A stretch of 64,000 nucleotides of DNA from JACVRW01 sp963827065 (GTDB lineage Bacteria; Actinomycetota; Thermoleophilia; Solirubrobacterales; Thermoleophilaceae), in assembly GCA_963827065.1 (NCBI GenBank), contig CAWGZM010000012.1, positions 274,879-338,878 on the forward strand, in the 5' to 3' direction. Made by a program: the position numbers and the translations under genes. This document shows, piece after piece, positions 34,196 to 42,620 of this stretch. Below the pieces are notes generated by a model. It made no database searches and was not told where the DNA came from. It was given only the letters and a program-made list of their open reading frames with translations. Every line of letters begins with the position of its first letter. Position 1 is the stretch's first letter.

Positions 34196-36822
34196 GACCC
34201 CTCGAGCCGGCGCAGCGCCTCGCGGTACTCGTCGAGCTTGCGCCGCTCCTCGTCGACGACGTTCGCCGGCGCCTTCGACACGAAGTTCTCGTTCGCGAGC
34301 TTGCGCTGGGCGCGCTCGACCTCGCCGAGCAGGTGCTGGCGCCGCTTCTCGACGCGGGCGCGCGCCTCCTCGGCGTCGAAGGCATCGGAGGGGAGCACCT
34401 GCACGCCGCCGCCGGGGATCGCCACGGTGGCGAGCACGTCGCCATTCGAATCGTCTGGCTCGACCCATTCGAAGCGCCCCAGCCGGGCGATCTGGTCGCG
34501 GAGGTTGTCGTACCCGTCGGCAAGGAGTCGCCCGCGCACGGCGGCCCCGGCACGCGCGCCGACCTCGTCGCGGTAGCGGCGCAGTGAGCTCACCGCCTGG
34601 ATCAGCCGCTCGACGTCCGCCTCGGCAGCGTCGTCCAAGCGCGCCGGGTCGGCGCCCGGCCAGTCTGCCACGGCCAGCAGGCCGCGCTCCTCGCCCGGCA
34701 TGAGCGACCAGATCTCCTCGGTCACGAACGGCATCACCGGATGCAGCAGCCGCAGCGTTCGCTCGAGCACCCACAGGAGCACGGCGGAGACCTGCGTGTT
34801 GTCGTCTTCGTACAGGCGCGGCTTGGCGAGCTCGAGGTACCAGTCGCAGAGCTCGGACCAGAACGCCGTGTAGAGGTCGAGCGCCGCGTGCGAGAAGCGG
34901 AAGCCGTCGAGCAGCTCCGTGACCCGCTCGGTGTGCCGCTCGAGCCGCGAGACGATCCAGCGGTCCTCGACGGTGGTCGCCGCGCCGGCGTCGGGCGGCA
35001 CGTCGGACACACGCAGCAGGATGAGCCGCGACGCGTTCCAGAGCTTGTTGGCGAGGTCACGGCCCTGGCGCACGCGCTCCTCGTTGAAGCGCACGTCCTG
35101 CGAGGAGGACATCGCGAGCAGGCCGAAGCGCAGGGCATCGGCCCCGTAGGCGGGGAACGCGCCGCCGCCGGCGAACACCGGCGGCCGCTCACCGCCCGCG
35201 ATCAGCTCCGAGGGGTCAATCCCCGTCCCCAGCGACTTCGACATCCGCCGCCCGTCCGGCGCCTGGATCACGGAGTGGATGTTCACGTCGGTGAAGGGGA
35301 TTTCGCCGGTCAGCTCGATGCCGAACATGACCATCCGCGCGACCCAGAGGAAGATGATGTCGCGGGCCGTCGAGAGGACGTCGGTCGGGTAGAAGGCCCT
35401 GAGCTGGTCGGTCTCGCGCGGCCAGCCGAGCGTGGCGAACGGCCACAGACCTGACGAGAACCAGGTGTCGAGCACGTCCGGGGCGCGCTCCCAGCCCTCT
35501 CCCTCGGGCGGCTCGGTGCCGACGTAGGTCTCGTCGCCGCGGTACCAGACCGGCAGCTGGTGGCCCCACCAGAGCTGCCGCGAGAGGGTCCAGGGGCGGA
35601 TGTTCTCGAGCCAGTCGAGGTAGACGCCGGTCCACGGGTTCGCCGGGTGGAAGGAGATCCGGCCGTCCTTCACCACCTCGATCGCGGGCCGCGCCAGCTC
35701 GTTCATGTCGCAGAACCACTGCAGCGAGATCAGCGGCTCGATGCGGCGGCCTGAGCGGTGCGAGTGCGGCACGTCGTGCTCGTAGGGCTGGGAGCCCGAG
35801 ATCAACCCCTCCTCGCGGAGCGCCGCGACGACGTCGGCGCGCGCCTCGTCCGCCTCCATCCCGCGGAAGCGCTCCGGCGCAGCGTCGGTGATGCGCCCGT
35901 CCTCGCCGATCACGGTGATCTCGTCGAGCCCGTGCCGGCGGCCGATCTCGAAGTCGCTCGGGTCGTGCCCCGGGGTGATCTTGAGCGCGCCGGTCCCGAA
36001 CTCGGGGTCGACGTACTCGTCGGCGATGATCGGCAGCCGCCGCCCGACGAGCGGCAAGATCGCAGCCTCGCCGATGAGCCGTGAGTAGCGCTCGTCCTGC
36101 GGGTGCACCGCGATCGCCGTGTCCGCGAGCATCGTCTCCGGACGCACCGTCGCGACCGTCACGGAGCCCGAGCCGGACTCGAGCGGGTAGTCGACCATGT
36201 ACAGCGTGTCCTCGACGGTGCGCTGCTCCACCTCGAGGTCCGAGATCGCCGTGCGCAGTCCGGGGTCCCAGTTGACCAGGTAGTTGTCCCGGTAGACGAG
36301 GCCCTTCTCGTAGAGCCGCACGAAGACGTGCATGACGGCGCGCACGTAGTCGTCGTCCATCGTGAAGCGCTCGTCCGAGTAGTCGAGCGACGCGCCCAGC
36401 GCCCGGAACTGGCGCTTGATCGTGTCGCCGTACTGCTCCCGCCATTGCCAGACCCGCCGGACGAACTCCTCGCGGCCAATCTCCTCGCGGCTCGTGCCCT
36501 CGCTCTCCAGCAGCTTCTCGACCTGGCGCTGAGTCGCGATGCCGGCGTGGTCGGTCCCGAAGATCCACTTGGCCCGGCGCCCCCGCATCCGCGCCACCCT
36601 GATGCACGCGTCCTGGATCGAGGCGTTCAGCGCGTGGCCCATGTGCAGGCTGCCGGTGACGTTCGGTGGCGGCACGGCGATCGAGTAGTTCTCGTCCGCG
36701 CTGCCCTCCGGGGCGGGGCTGAAGATGCCCGCGTCCTCCCATCGCAGGAACACGCGGGCCTCCACCTCGGAGGGCTCGTAGAGGGTGCGCTGCTCGAGTG
36801 CCTTGAGACGGTCGTGGGCCAT
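34192..36822 (-). CDS. valS: Valyl-tRNA synthetase
   Basis: An 876-residue class I aminoacyl-tRNA synthetase. The HIGH motif is H-M-G-H-A-L-N at about residue 60, the editing domain is in the middle (with T-V-R-P-E-T-M-L-A-D-T-A and T-P-G-H-D-P), KMSKS is R-M-S-K-S-L-G, and a C-terminal coiled coil with the A-N-E-N-F-V-S-K-A-P-A segment is the ValS hallmark. It charges tRNA-Val in the cytoplasm. It leads the operon valS-folC-small genes. Confidence 0.97.
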   Translation of the reverse strand: MAHDRLKALEQRTLYEPSEVEARVFLRWEDAGIFSPAPEGSADENYSIAVPPPNVTGSLHMGHALNASIQDACIRVARMRGRRAKWIFGTDHAGIATQRQVEKLLESEGTSREEIGREEFVRRVWQWREQYGDTIKRQFRALGASLDYSDERFTMDDDYVRAVMHVFVRLYEKGLVYRDNYLVNWDPGLRTAISDLEVEQRTVEDTLYMVDYPLESGSGSVTVATVRPETMLADTAIAVHPQDERYSRLIGEAAILPLVGRRLPIIADEYVDPEFGTGALKITPGHDPSDFEIGRRHGLDEITVIGEDGRITDAAPERFRGMEADEARADVVAALREEGLISGSQPYEHDVPHSHRSGRRIEPLISLQWFCDMNELARPAIEVVKDGRISFHPANPWTGVYLDWLENIRPWTLSRQLWWGHQLPVWYRGDETYVGTEPPEGEGWERAPDVLDTWFSSGLWPFATLGWPRETDQLRAFYPTDVLSTARDIIFLWVARMVMFGIELTGEIPFTDVNIHSVIQAPDGRRMSKSLGTGIDPSELIAGGERPPVFAGGGAFPAYGADALRFGLLAMSSSQDVRFNEERVRQGRDLANKLWNASRLILLRVSDVPPDAGAATTVEDRWIVSRLERHTERVTELLDGFRFSHAALDLYTAFWSELCDWYLELAKPRLYEDDNTQVSAVLLWVLERTLRLLHPVMPFVTEEIWSLMPGEERGLLAVADWPGADPARLDDAAEADVERLIQAVSSLRRYRDEVGARAGAAVRGRLLADGYDNLRDQIARLGRFEWVEPDDSNGDVLATVAIPGGGVQVLPSDAFDAEEARARVEKRRQHLLGEVERAQRKLANENFVSKAPANVVDEERRKLDEYREALRRLEGS

Positions 36823-36842
36823 CGAGCCGCAAGTTTGTCAAC

Positions 36843-38315
36843 TCATGGCCCCCCCTCCCCGGCCTCTGCCTTCACGGTCGAGCGACCCTTCTTCGGACGC
36901 CGGTAGCCGGCGGCGGCCTGAACGCTCGATGGACGCCATTGCGAGCCACCCCGCAGCGTCGGGATTTCCTCGTCGTTGAGCCGGTCCGCGATCGCCTGGA
37001 GGGTCATGCCCTCCCCGCGCATCGCCGCGATCCGATCCCTCAGGTGCGGCACGTCCTCGACGGCGGGTCTTCCCGTCCTGCCGCGGCGGGCGCGTGCGGC
37101 GGCCAGGCCCTTGCGCGTCTGCTCACCGATTCGCCGGCCCTCCCACTCGCCGACGGACATCAGCGTTCGGGCGGTGAGCTCACCTGAGCTGGAGCCGGTG
37201 TCGAGCTGCACGTCCATGGCCACCAACCGGCACTCGTTGTCGACGACCCACTCGACGATCTGACCGAGATCGGCCGCCGACCGGCTCAGTCGCTCGAGCT
37301 CGGACACGATCAGGCACGACGCCTTGCCCTCCGCCATGCGTTCGAGCGCGTACTGGAGACCAGGGCGCTCGAGTCCCTTCGGATGGCCGTTCTCGACGTC
37401 ACGCACCACATGCAGGAGCTCCCAGCCGCGCTTGCGGCAGTGGTGCTCGATCGCCGACGCCTGCTCGTCGAGCAGCCCCCGGTTGGCATCCGCCTTGGGG
37501 ATGCTCACGTAGCCGATCACCTGAACCGGCTCACGCGGGCCGGCAGATGTGACCGTCCCGCGCTGCGGCGGCTCGGCCGTCACGAGCGAGTGCGCGGGGT
37601 TGGGCTCGCTCGGGCCATGCGGCTGAAGCCGGCCCGGCAGCCCACGACCGCGGACCAGAAGGCCGCCCAGCACCGAACCCATGACCAGCGCCAGCGCAAT
37701 CAGCGCAAGCACGAGCGGAAGCCCGCTCCCGCTCTCGCTCTGGAGGTCGCCGGTGAGTGGGATCGCCGTTGCGCCCCAGGAGGCGCGCACGAGCGCAGGC
37801 CGGAGTGCGGGCTTGTCCGCCCGCGCCGTGATGCGCCGTGCCCGCTCGAGGCGGTTCACCGCGGCGGCGGTGCGCGGCCCGTAGAGGCCGTCGACCGGTC
37901 CGGGACGCATCCCGGCCCGCCTCAGGCGCACCTGCAGCGTGCGAACGCCCAGCGAGCGCCCCAGGGCACGCCAGGTGCCCGGGCCCGCCACGCCGTCCGT
38001 GCTGAGGCCGGTGGCCGCCTGGAAGGCGAGCAGGGCCGACTCGGTCCGCGGCCCAAACAGGCCGTCAACCGGACCCGGTCGCCAGCCGAGCCGCTTCAGC
38101 GCCTCCTGGAGCGTGCGAACGCGGCGCGCCTCAGTCTCTTGGTTCCCGAAGCCGTCGCCCCGGTCAAGCGGGGCCGCAGCGGCCATCTTGACCGACAGCT
38201 CCGCGTTGGTTGCGCCACTCGCGACGCAGGTGCCCGTGCCGGCGAGCAGGAACAGGGCGGCTGCCAAAGCCCCCATTCCGGCCCACGTGCCGGGCGTCCA
38301 AAGTGTCCGTTCCAT
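36843..38315 (-). CDS. Membrane-anchored fusion: two peptidoglycan-binding domains plus serine-recombinase-like domain
   Basis: A 490-residue protein with an unusual order: signal/anchor helix (12-34), two PG-binding-1 domains (66-119, with L-G-W-R-P-G-P-V-D-G-L-F-G-P-R-T and F-Q-A-A-T-G-L; 124-160, with a second P-G-P-V-D-G-L-Y-G-P-R-T), a membrane helix (200-221), a linker, a resolvase-type domain (265-400) and a helix-turn-helix-like C-terminus (425-470, G-M-T-L-Q-A-I-A-D-R-L-N). By topology the wall-binding part is outside and the recombinase part inside. In ungapped alignment with G-Y-x-R-V-S the nucleophilic Ser falls on Pro273 (G-Y-V-S-I-P), and D-R-L-x-R is E-R-L-S-R, so it is probably not a recombinase. 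AGGAG supports ATG 38315. Confidence 0.85.
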   Translation of the reverse strand: MERTLWTPGTWAGMGALAAALFLLAGTGTCVASGATNAELSVKMAAAAPLDRGDGFGNQETEARRVRTLQEALKRLGWRPGPVDGLFGPRTESALLAFQAATGLSTDGVAGPGTWRALGRSLGVRTLQVRLRRAGMRPGPVDGLYGPRTAAAVNRLERARRITARADKPALRPALVRASWGATAIPLTGDLQSESGSGLPLVLALIALALVMGSVLGGLLVRGRGLPGRLQPHGPSEPNPAHSLVTAEPPQRGTVTSAGPREPVQVIGYVSIPKADANRGLLDEQASAIEHHCRKRGWELLHVVRDVENGHPKGLERPGLQYALERMAEGKASCLIVSELERLSRSAADLGQIVEWVVDNECRLVAMDVQLDTGSSSGELTARTLMSVGEWEGRRIGEQTRKGLAAARARRGRTGRPAVEDVPHLRDRIAAMRGEGMTLQAIADRLNDEEIPTLRGGSQWRPSSVQAAAGYRRPKKGRSTVKAEAGEGGP

Positions 38316-38389
38316 CGTCGTCTCCTAATCGAGCGTCAGCCCGAGCGCGTCGTGCACTCGGGGAGGTCCTGGTCAGAAGCCCGGGGGGC

Positions 38390-41300
38390 TTAGCCAGGCC
38401 GCTCGATGACGGCCACGAAGGCCTGCGGGCGCCACGCGAAGGACGAAAGGCGCAGGCGCGTGGAGTGCCGCAGGCCAAAGGCCGCGAGTGAGACGAGAAG
38501 AGCGAAGAGGGTGCCGCCGGCCGCCCCGCCGATGCCGCCGGCGGAGGCCGACGCTCCCGAGGGGGCCGGGAGGGGCTGACTCGGCGAGGGCTTGCTACCG
38601 GCTGCCGAGTCCGGCGAGGAGCCGGCGGCAGCGGCGTGCGTCGACGCCGCCAGGGGGGCCGTCAGCGAAAGGGGACCTTCGAAGGTGGGATGTGCGAACG
38701 GGCCGGCGGCCGTGCCGGGGGCGGGCGAGCCGGCGGCCGGCGAGGGTGCGTCGGGCGCGACCGTGGGCGCCGGCGGAGTCGTGAGGATCGGCGCCTGCGG
38801 CGCGACCGGCGCAGCCGGTGCGGTCGGCAGGCCGGCCACGGGGCTCGCCTGCGGGGCGGCGGGAACGCCGGCGGTCGGCTGCGACGGGCTCGGCGCCTGC
38901 CGCGTCGGGGCCTGCGGACCGAACGGAGCCGATCCGGTCAGGTCCTCGACGACCGGCGCGAGCTGGGCGGGGAGCCCGGGAAGGTTCCCGACGACTGGGG
39001 CGAGCGGGGCGGTGAGGTCCTCGATGACCGGGGCGAGCGGGGCGGTGAGGTCCTCGACGATCGGGGCCAGCGGAGCGGTGAGGTCCTCGATAACCGGAGC
39101 GAGCGGCGCGGTCACGGTGTCGATGATCGGCGTGAGCGGGCCCACCACGTTCCCGAGGATCGGCGCCAACGGGGCGGTGAGATCCTCGACGATCGGGGTG
39201 AGCGGAGCGGTGAGGTCTTCGATGACGGGCGCGAGCGGAGCGGTCACGGTGTCGATGATCGGGATGAGCGGCTCCGTGATGTTCTCGACGATTGGGACGA
39301 GCGGCTCGGTGACGGTCCCGAGGATTGGGACGAGCGGCTCGATGATGTTCTCGACGATCGGGACGAGCGGCTCGGTGATGTTCTCAACGATCGGGACGAG
39401 CGGCTCCGTCACGTTCTCAAGGATCGGCACGAGCGGCCCGGTGACGTTCTCGACGATCGGCACGAGCGGCTCGGTCACGTTGCCGATGACCGGCACGAGC
39501 GGCTCGATGACGTTCTCGACGATCGGCACGAGCGGCTCGATGACGTTCTCGACGATCGGCACGAGCGGCTCGATCACGTTCTCGACGATCGGCACGAGCG
39601 GCTCGATCACGTTCTCGACGATCGGCACAAGCGGCTCGATCACGTTGCCGATGACAGGCACGAGCGGCTCGGTCACGTTCTCAACGATCGGGACGAGCGG
39701 CTCGATGATGTTCTCGACGACCGGGACGAGCGGCTCGGTGATGTTCTCGACGACCGGGACGAGCGGCTCGATGATGTTCTCGACGACCGGCACAAGTGGC
39801 TCGGTCACGTTGCCGACGACCGGCACGAGCGGCTCGATGACGTTCTCAACGACCGTGACGAGCGGCTCGGTGACGTTCTCAACGACCGGGACGAGTGGCT
39901 CGGTCACGTTCTCGACGACCGGGACGAGTGGCTCGGTCACGTTGCCGACGACCGGCACGAGCGGCTCGGTGACGTTCTCGACGACCGGGACGAGCGGCTC
40001 GGTCACGTTCTCGACGACCGGCACGAGCGGCTCGGTCACGTTCTCAACGACCGGGACCAGTGGCTCGGTCACGTTCCCGACGACCGGCACGAGCGGCTCG
40101 GTGATGTTCTCGACGACCGGCACCAGCGGCTCGGTCACGTTCCCGACGATCGGCGCCAGCGACTCGGTTGCATCCTCAACCACCGGCGTCAGCGGCTCGG
40201 TCACGTTCCCGACCACCGGCGCCAGCGACTCGGTCACATTCTCAACCACCGGCGTCAGCGGCTCGGTCACGTTCCCGACGACCGGCGCCAGCGACTCGGT
40301 GATGTTCTCGACGACCGGCGCCAGCGACTCGGTTGCATCCTCAACCACCGGCGTCAGCGGCTCGGTCACGTTCCCGACCACCGGCGCCAGCGACTCGGTT
40401 GCATCCTCAACCACCGGCGTCAGCGGCTCGGTCACGTTCCCGACCACCGGCGCCAGCGGCTCGGTCACGTTCCCGACGACCGGCGCCAGCGACTCGGTGA
40501 TGTTCTCGACGACCGGCGCCAGCGACTCGGTTGCATCCTCAACCACCGGCGTCAGCGGCTCGCTCACGTTCCCGACCACCGGCGCCAGCGACTCGGTTGC
40601 ATCCTCAACCACCGGCGTCAGCGGCTCGGTCGCATCCTCAACCACCGGCGTCAGCGGCTCGGTCACGTTCTCAACCACCGGCGCCAGCGACTCGGTTGCA
40701 TCCTCAACCACCGGCGCCAGCGGCTCGGTCCCATCCTCAACCACCGGCGTCAGCGGCTCGGTCACGTTCCCGACGACCGGCGCCAGCGGCTCGGTGATGT
40801 TCTCAACGACCGGCGCCAGCGACTCGGTTGCATCCTCAACCACCGGCGTCAGCGGCTCGCTCACGTCCTCAACCACCGGCGCCAGCGACTCGGTCCCATC
40901 CTCAACCACCGGCGCCAGCGAGTCCGCCACCGCGGCGACGTCCGGAGCCGGCGGCTCCGGCGGGGCGACCGGTGTGGCGACCTGCTCGGCCTCGGTGTCG
41001 CCCTGGGCGGGTGCCGACCCTCCGGTCAGGTTCTCGACGACCGGGGCGACCGGCGCGGCCACTTCCTCCACCACCGACGCGACCTGCTCGAGCGGCGTCG
41101 TCGGCTCCGCGGGGGCCGGCTCGGCGGGGGCGGCCGGAGCGGGCGGCTCGACGGCCGCCGGCTCGGCCGGAGCGGGCGGCTCGACGGCCGCCGGCTCGAC
41201 CGGGGCGGGCGGCTCGACGGCGACGGGCTCGACCGGGGCGGCCGGAGCTGCCGGGGCGGCCTGCTCAACCGGAGCCGGGGGCGGCTCGACGGGCGGGGGC

Positions 41301-41572
41301 GGCGGGGCGGGCTGCGGGGACACGACGGTCTCGACCGCCTCGGCGACCGGGGCGACGACCTGCTCGACGACGGGAGCGGCGGGCGCCGGCGCGGGTTCCG
41401 GCTGGGCGGGCGGCGGCTGCACCAGTTGATCCACGACCGGCACCTGACCGGCGGCGGACCCCGGGGCCACGAGCAATGCCACCAGTGCGATCAGCAGGAC
41501 CACGGGGCGCGCGCCGGCGAGCGGGAGAAGGCTTCTCCGTTGCGGCCGGGCTGTCGTGTGGGAGGAACTCAA
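38390..41572 (-). CDS. Giant secreted repeat protein with C-terminal membrane anchor
   Basis: A protein of about 1060 residues. It has a signal peptide (V-V-L-L-I-A-L-V-A-L-L-V-A-P-G-S-A-A-G), a Pro/Ala/Glu/Val-rich stretch of about 200 residues, 59 tandem 11-residue units (typical E-P-L-V-P-V-V-E-N-V-T), a Pro/Ala-rich region, and a C-terminal hydrophobic helix (L-F-A-L-L-V-S-L-A-A-F-G-L) with a basic tail ending A-F-V-A-V-I-E-R-P-G. Many units end N-x-T. No enzymatic domain is present; a wall-spanning stalk or surface-layer component is a reasonable guess. The start is uncertain: TTG 41572 or TTG 41662. It follows head-to-tail with the recombinase-like gene, 74 bases apart. Confidence 0.75.
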   Translation of the reverse strand: MSSSHTTARPQRRSLLPLAGARPVVLLIALVALLVAPGSAAGQVPVVDQLVQPPPAQPEPAPAPAAPVVEQVVAPVAEAVETVVSPQPAPPPPPVEPPPAPVEQAAPAAPAAPVEPVAVEPPAPVEPAAVEPPAPAEPAAVEPPAPAAPAEPAPAEPTTPLEQVASVVEEVAAPVAPVVENLTGGSAPAQGDTEAEQVATPVAPPEPPAPDVAAVADSLAPVVEDGTESLAPVVEDVSEPLTPVVEDATESLAPVVENITEPLAPVVGNVTEPLTPVVEDGTEPLAPVVEDATESLAPVVENVTEPLTPVVEDATEPLTPVVEDATESLAPVVGNVSEPLTPVVEDATESLAPVVENITESLAPVVGNVTEPLAPVVGNVTEPLTPVVEDATESLAPVVGNVTEPLTPVVEDATESLAPVVENITESLAPVVGNVTEPLTPVVENVTESLAPVVGNVTEPLTPVVEDATESLAPIVGNVTEPLVPVVENITEPLVPVVGNVTEPLVPVVENVTEPLVPVVENVTEPLVPVVENVTEPLVPVVGNVTEPLVPVVENVTEPLVPVVENVTEPLVTVVENVIEPLVPVVGNVTEPLVPVVENIIEPLVPVVENITEPLVPVVENIIEPLVPIVENVTEPLVPVIGNVIEPLVPIVENVIEPLVPIVENVIEPLVPIVENVIEPLVPIVENVIEPLVPVIGNVTEPLVPIVENVTGPLVPILENVTEPLVPIVENITEPLVPIVENIIEPLVPILGTVTEPLVPIVENITEPLIPIIDTVTAPLAPVIEDLTAPLTPIVEDLTAPLAPILGNVVGPLTPIIDTVTAPLAPVIEDLTAPLAPIVEDLTAPLAPVIEDLTAPLAPVVGNLPGLPAQLAPVVEDLTGSAPFGPQAPTRQAPSPSQPTAGVPAAPQASPVAGLPTAPAAPVAPQAPILTTPPAPTVAPDAPSPAAGSPAPGTAAGPFAHPTFEGPLSLTAPLAASTHAAAAGSSPDSAAGSKPSPSQPLPAPSGASASAGGIGGAAGGTLFALLVSLAAFGLRHSTRLRLSSFAWRPQAFVAVIERPG
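38978..40924 (-). repeat. 59 tandem 33-bp coding repeats
   Basis: In-frame 33-bp units, each encoding 11 residues with consensus E-P/S-L-A/T/V-P-V-V-E/G-N/D-V/A-T. Units near the N-terminal end alternate S-L-A-P and P-L-T-P, the middle ones are P-L-V-P-V-V-E-N-V-T, and the last eight are A-P-L-A-P-V-I-E-D-L-T, so the array has three blocks that probably expanded separately. The repeat leaves other frames open on both strands. Confidence 0.95.
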
Positions 41573-41769
41573 TGCAACTTTCGCACTGACTTGAGGCGTG
41601 AACCTGCTCCAAGCCTTCCCCAAACGGCTCGCGCGCGCACGTGATTTACGCTCCGTACGCAACTGGATCGTGCGGATCTTTCCCGCTATTTGCGAGAATC
41701 GGGGGGCGGCACAGGCGATGGGCTGGCTGCGGATAACGACACCGGGCTCCGTTCATAAGCTCTGTGATC

Positions 41770-41786
41770 TATAACCTTTCAGTTAT
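41770..41786 (+). promoter_or_regulatory. Promoter/operator overlapping the XRE gene start
   Basis: TATAAC at 41770-41775 is a good -10 box, placed 10 bases before ATG 41785, consistent with a leaderless mRNA. ATAAC (41771-41775) and GTTAT (41782-41786) form a small inverted repeat across -10 and start codon, as expected for an autoregulated antitoxin-type repressor. Inferred from sequence only. Confidence 0.4.
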
Positions 41787-42123
41787 GAGCAACGCCGCCG
41801 AACTCGTCCGCGCCACGCGCGTCAGAGCCGGCATCACCCAGGCCGAGTTGGGCCGCCGGCTCGGCATGAGCCAGGCCGCGGTGGCCAGGCTCGAGCGCCC
41901 CGGAGCGAACCCGACGGTTGCGACTCTCGACCGCCTGATGCACGCCACCGGCCACCGGCTCGAGATGACCGCTGCGGAGAACGGCGCGTCGGTCGACGAG
42001 TCGCTGATCGCCGCGAACCTTCGCCTGTCACCAGCCGATCGGCTCACGCGGTTCACCTCCTGGCACCGCAACGTCGGCCAGCTCGCGCGCGCGGCTCGGG
42101 TCTCGGGTGACGGGACCGGCTGA
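41785..42123 (+). CDS. XRE-family helix-turn-helix protein (antitoxin-like)
   Basis: A 112-residue DNA-binding protein. The Cro/C1 HTH covers about residues 5-60: R-V-R-A-G-I-T-Q-A-E-L-G-R-R-L-G-M-S-Q-A-A-V-A-R-L-E, then P-T-V-A-T-L-D-R-L. The C-terminal half is Arg/Leu-rich and may hold the partner-binding surface. It overlaps the nucleotidyltransferase gene by 17 nt, which makes a two-gene antitoxin/toxin-like unit. An A/T-rich promoter with a small inverted repeat sits on its start codon. Confidence 0.8.
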   Translation: MSNAAELVRATRVRAGITQAELGRRLGMSQAAVARLERPGANPTVATLDRLMHATGHRLEMTAAENGASVDESLIAANLRLSPADRLTRFTSWHRNVGQLARAARVSGDGTG

Positions 42124-42616
42124 ACTCAACCCCTCCAGGCTGCTCGGCCTGTTGACGGCGCGGGGAGTCGACTACGTGCTCATCGGCGGCCTCGCCGCCG
42201 TGCTGCACGGGGCCGCCACCCTGACCCAGGACGTCGACATCTGCTTCGCGCGCGACGAGGGCAACCTCCTGGCCCTGGCGAAGGCGCTGGGCGAGCTCGG
42301 GGCGAAGCTACGCGGCGTCGGCGAGCCCGTCCCGTTCGTCCCCGACGAGCGCACGCTCGGGCAGGCCGAGCTCCTCACCCTCGAGACCTCGGCCGGCCCA
42401 CTGGATCTCGTGGCTGTCCCATCCGGAGCGCCGACGTACGAGGTCCTCCGCGGGCGCGCCCAGCGGCTCGATCTCGGCGCGTTCTCGGTGCACGTTGCGT
42501 CGATCGAGGACCTCATCGCGATGAAGCGTGCCGCCGGCCGCCCCAAGGACCTGCTCGCGATCGAGGAGCTCGAGGCAATCATGCGCGTCGGCCGTGCGCA
42601 GGCCGCCGGCCGCTAG
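42107..42616 (+). CDS. Nucleotidyltransferase-fold protein (DUF6036/AbiEii-like)
   Basis: A 169-residue protein of the polymerase-beta-like nucleotidyltransferase fold. The motif G-G (27-28) followed by D-V-D (D42, D44) is the catalytic core: L-I-G-G-L-A-A-V-L-H-G ... T-Q-D-V-D-I-C-F. The C-terminal I-E-D-L-I-A-M-K-R-A-A-G-R-P-K-D is typical of the AbiEii-like branch. Such proteins, next to an HTH gene, include toxins that add nucleotides to tRNA; here the activity is not known. GTG 42107 is within the XRE gene. Confidence 0.75.
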   Translation: MTGPAELNPSRLLGLLTARGVDYVLIGGLAAVLHGAATLTQDVDICFARDEGNLLALAKALGELGAKLRGVGEPVPFVPDERTLGQAELLTLETSAGPLDLVAVPSGAPTYEVLRGRAQRLDLGAFSVHVASIEDLIAMKRAAGRPKDLLAIEELEAIMRVGRAQAAGR

Positions 42617-42620
42617 GCGA

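Noticed and set aside
35216..36841. A 541-codon second frame in the valS region.
   Set aside because: It is Arg/Ala/Gly/Pro-rich without motifs and lies entirely over the catalytic part of valS.
36843..38315. Calling the fusion a prophage integrase or an active invertase.
   Set aside because: No phage genes or attachment-site-like repeats lie nearby, the valS gene is intact, and the catalytic serine position is not a serine in ungapped alignment.
38978..40924. A tandem array with 33-bp units that could be read as CRISPR.
   Set aside because: No spacers: units are directly adjacent, in frame, and vary by codon-like changes; it is a protein repeat.
38592..41644. Two long plus-strand open frames (over 900 codons) antisense to the repeat protein.
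   Set aside because: They arise because the 33-bp repeat unit has no stop in these frames; they have no signal peptide or family, and biased third positions fit the minus-strand gene.
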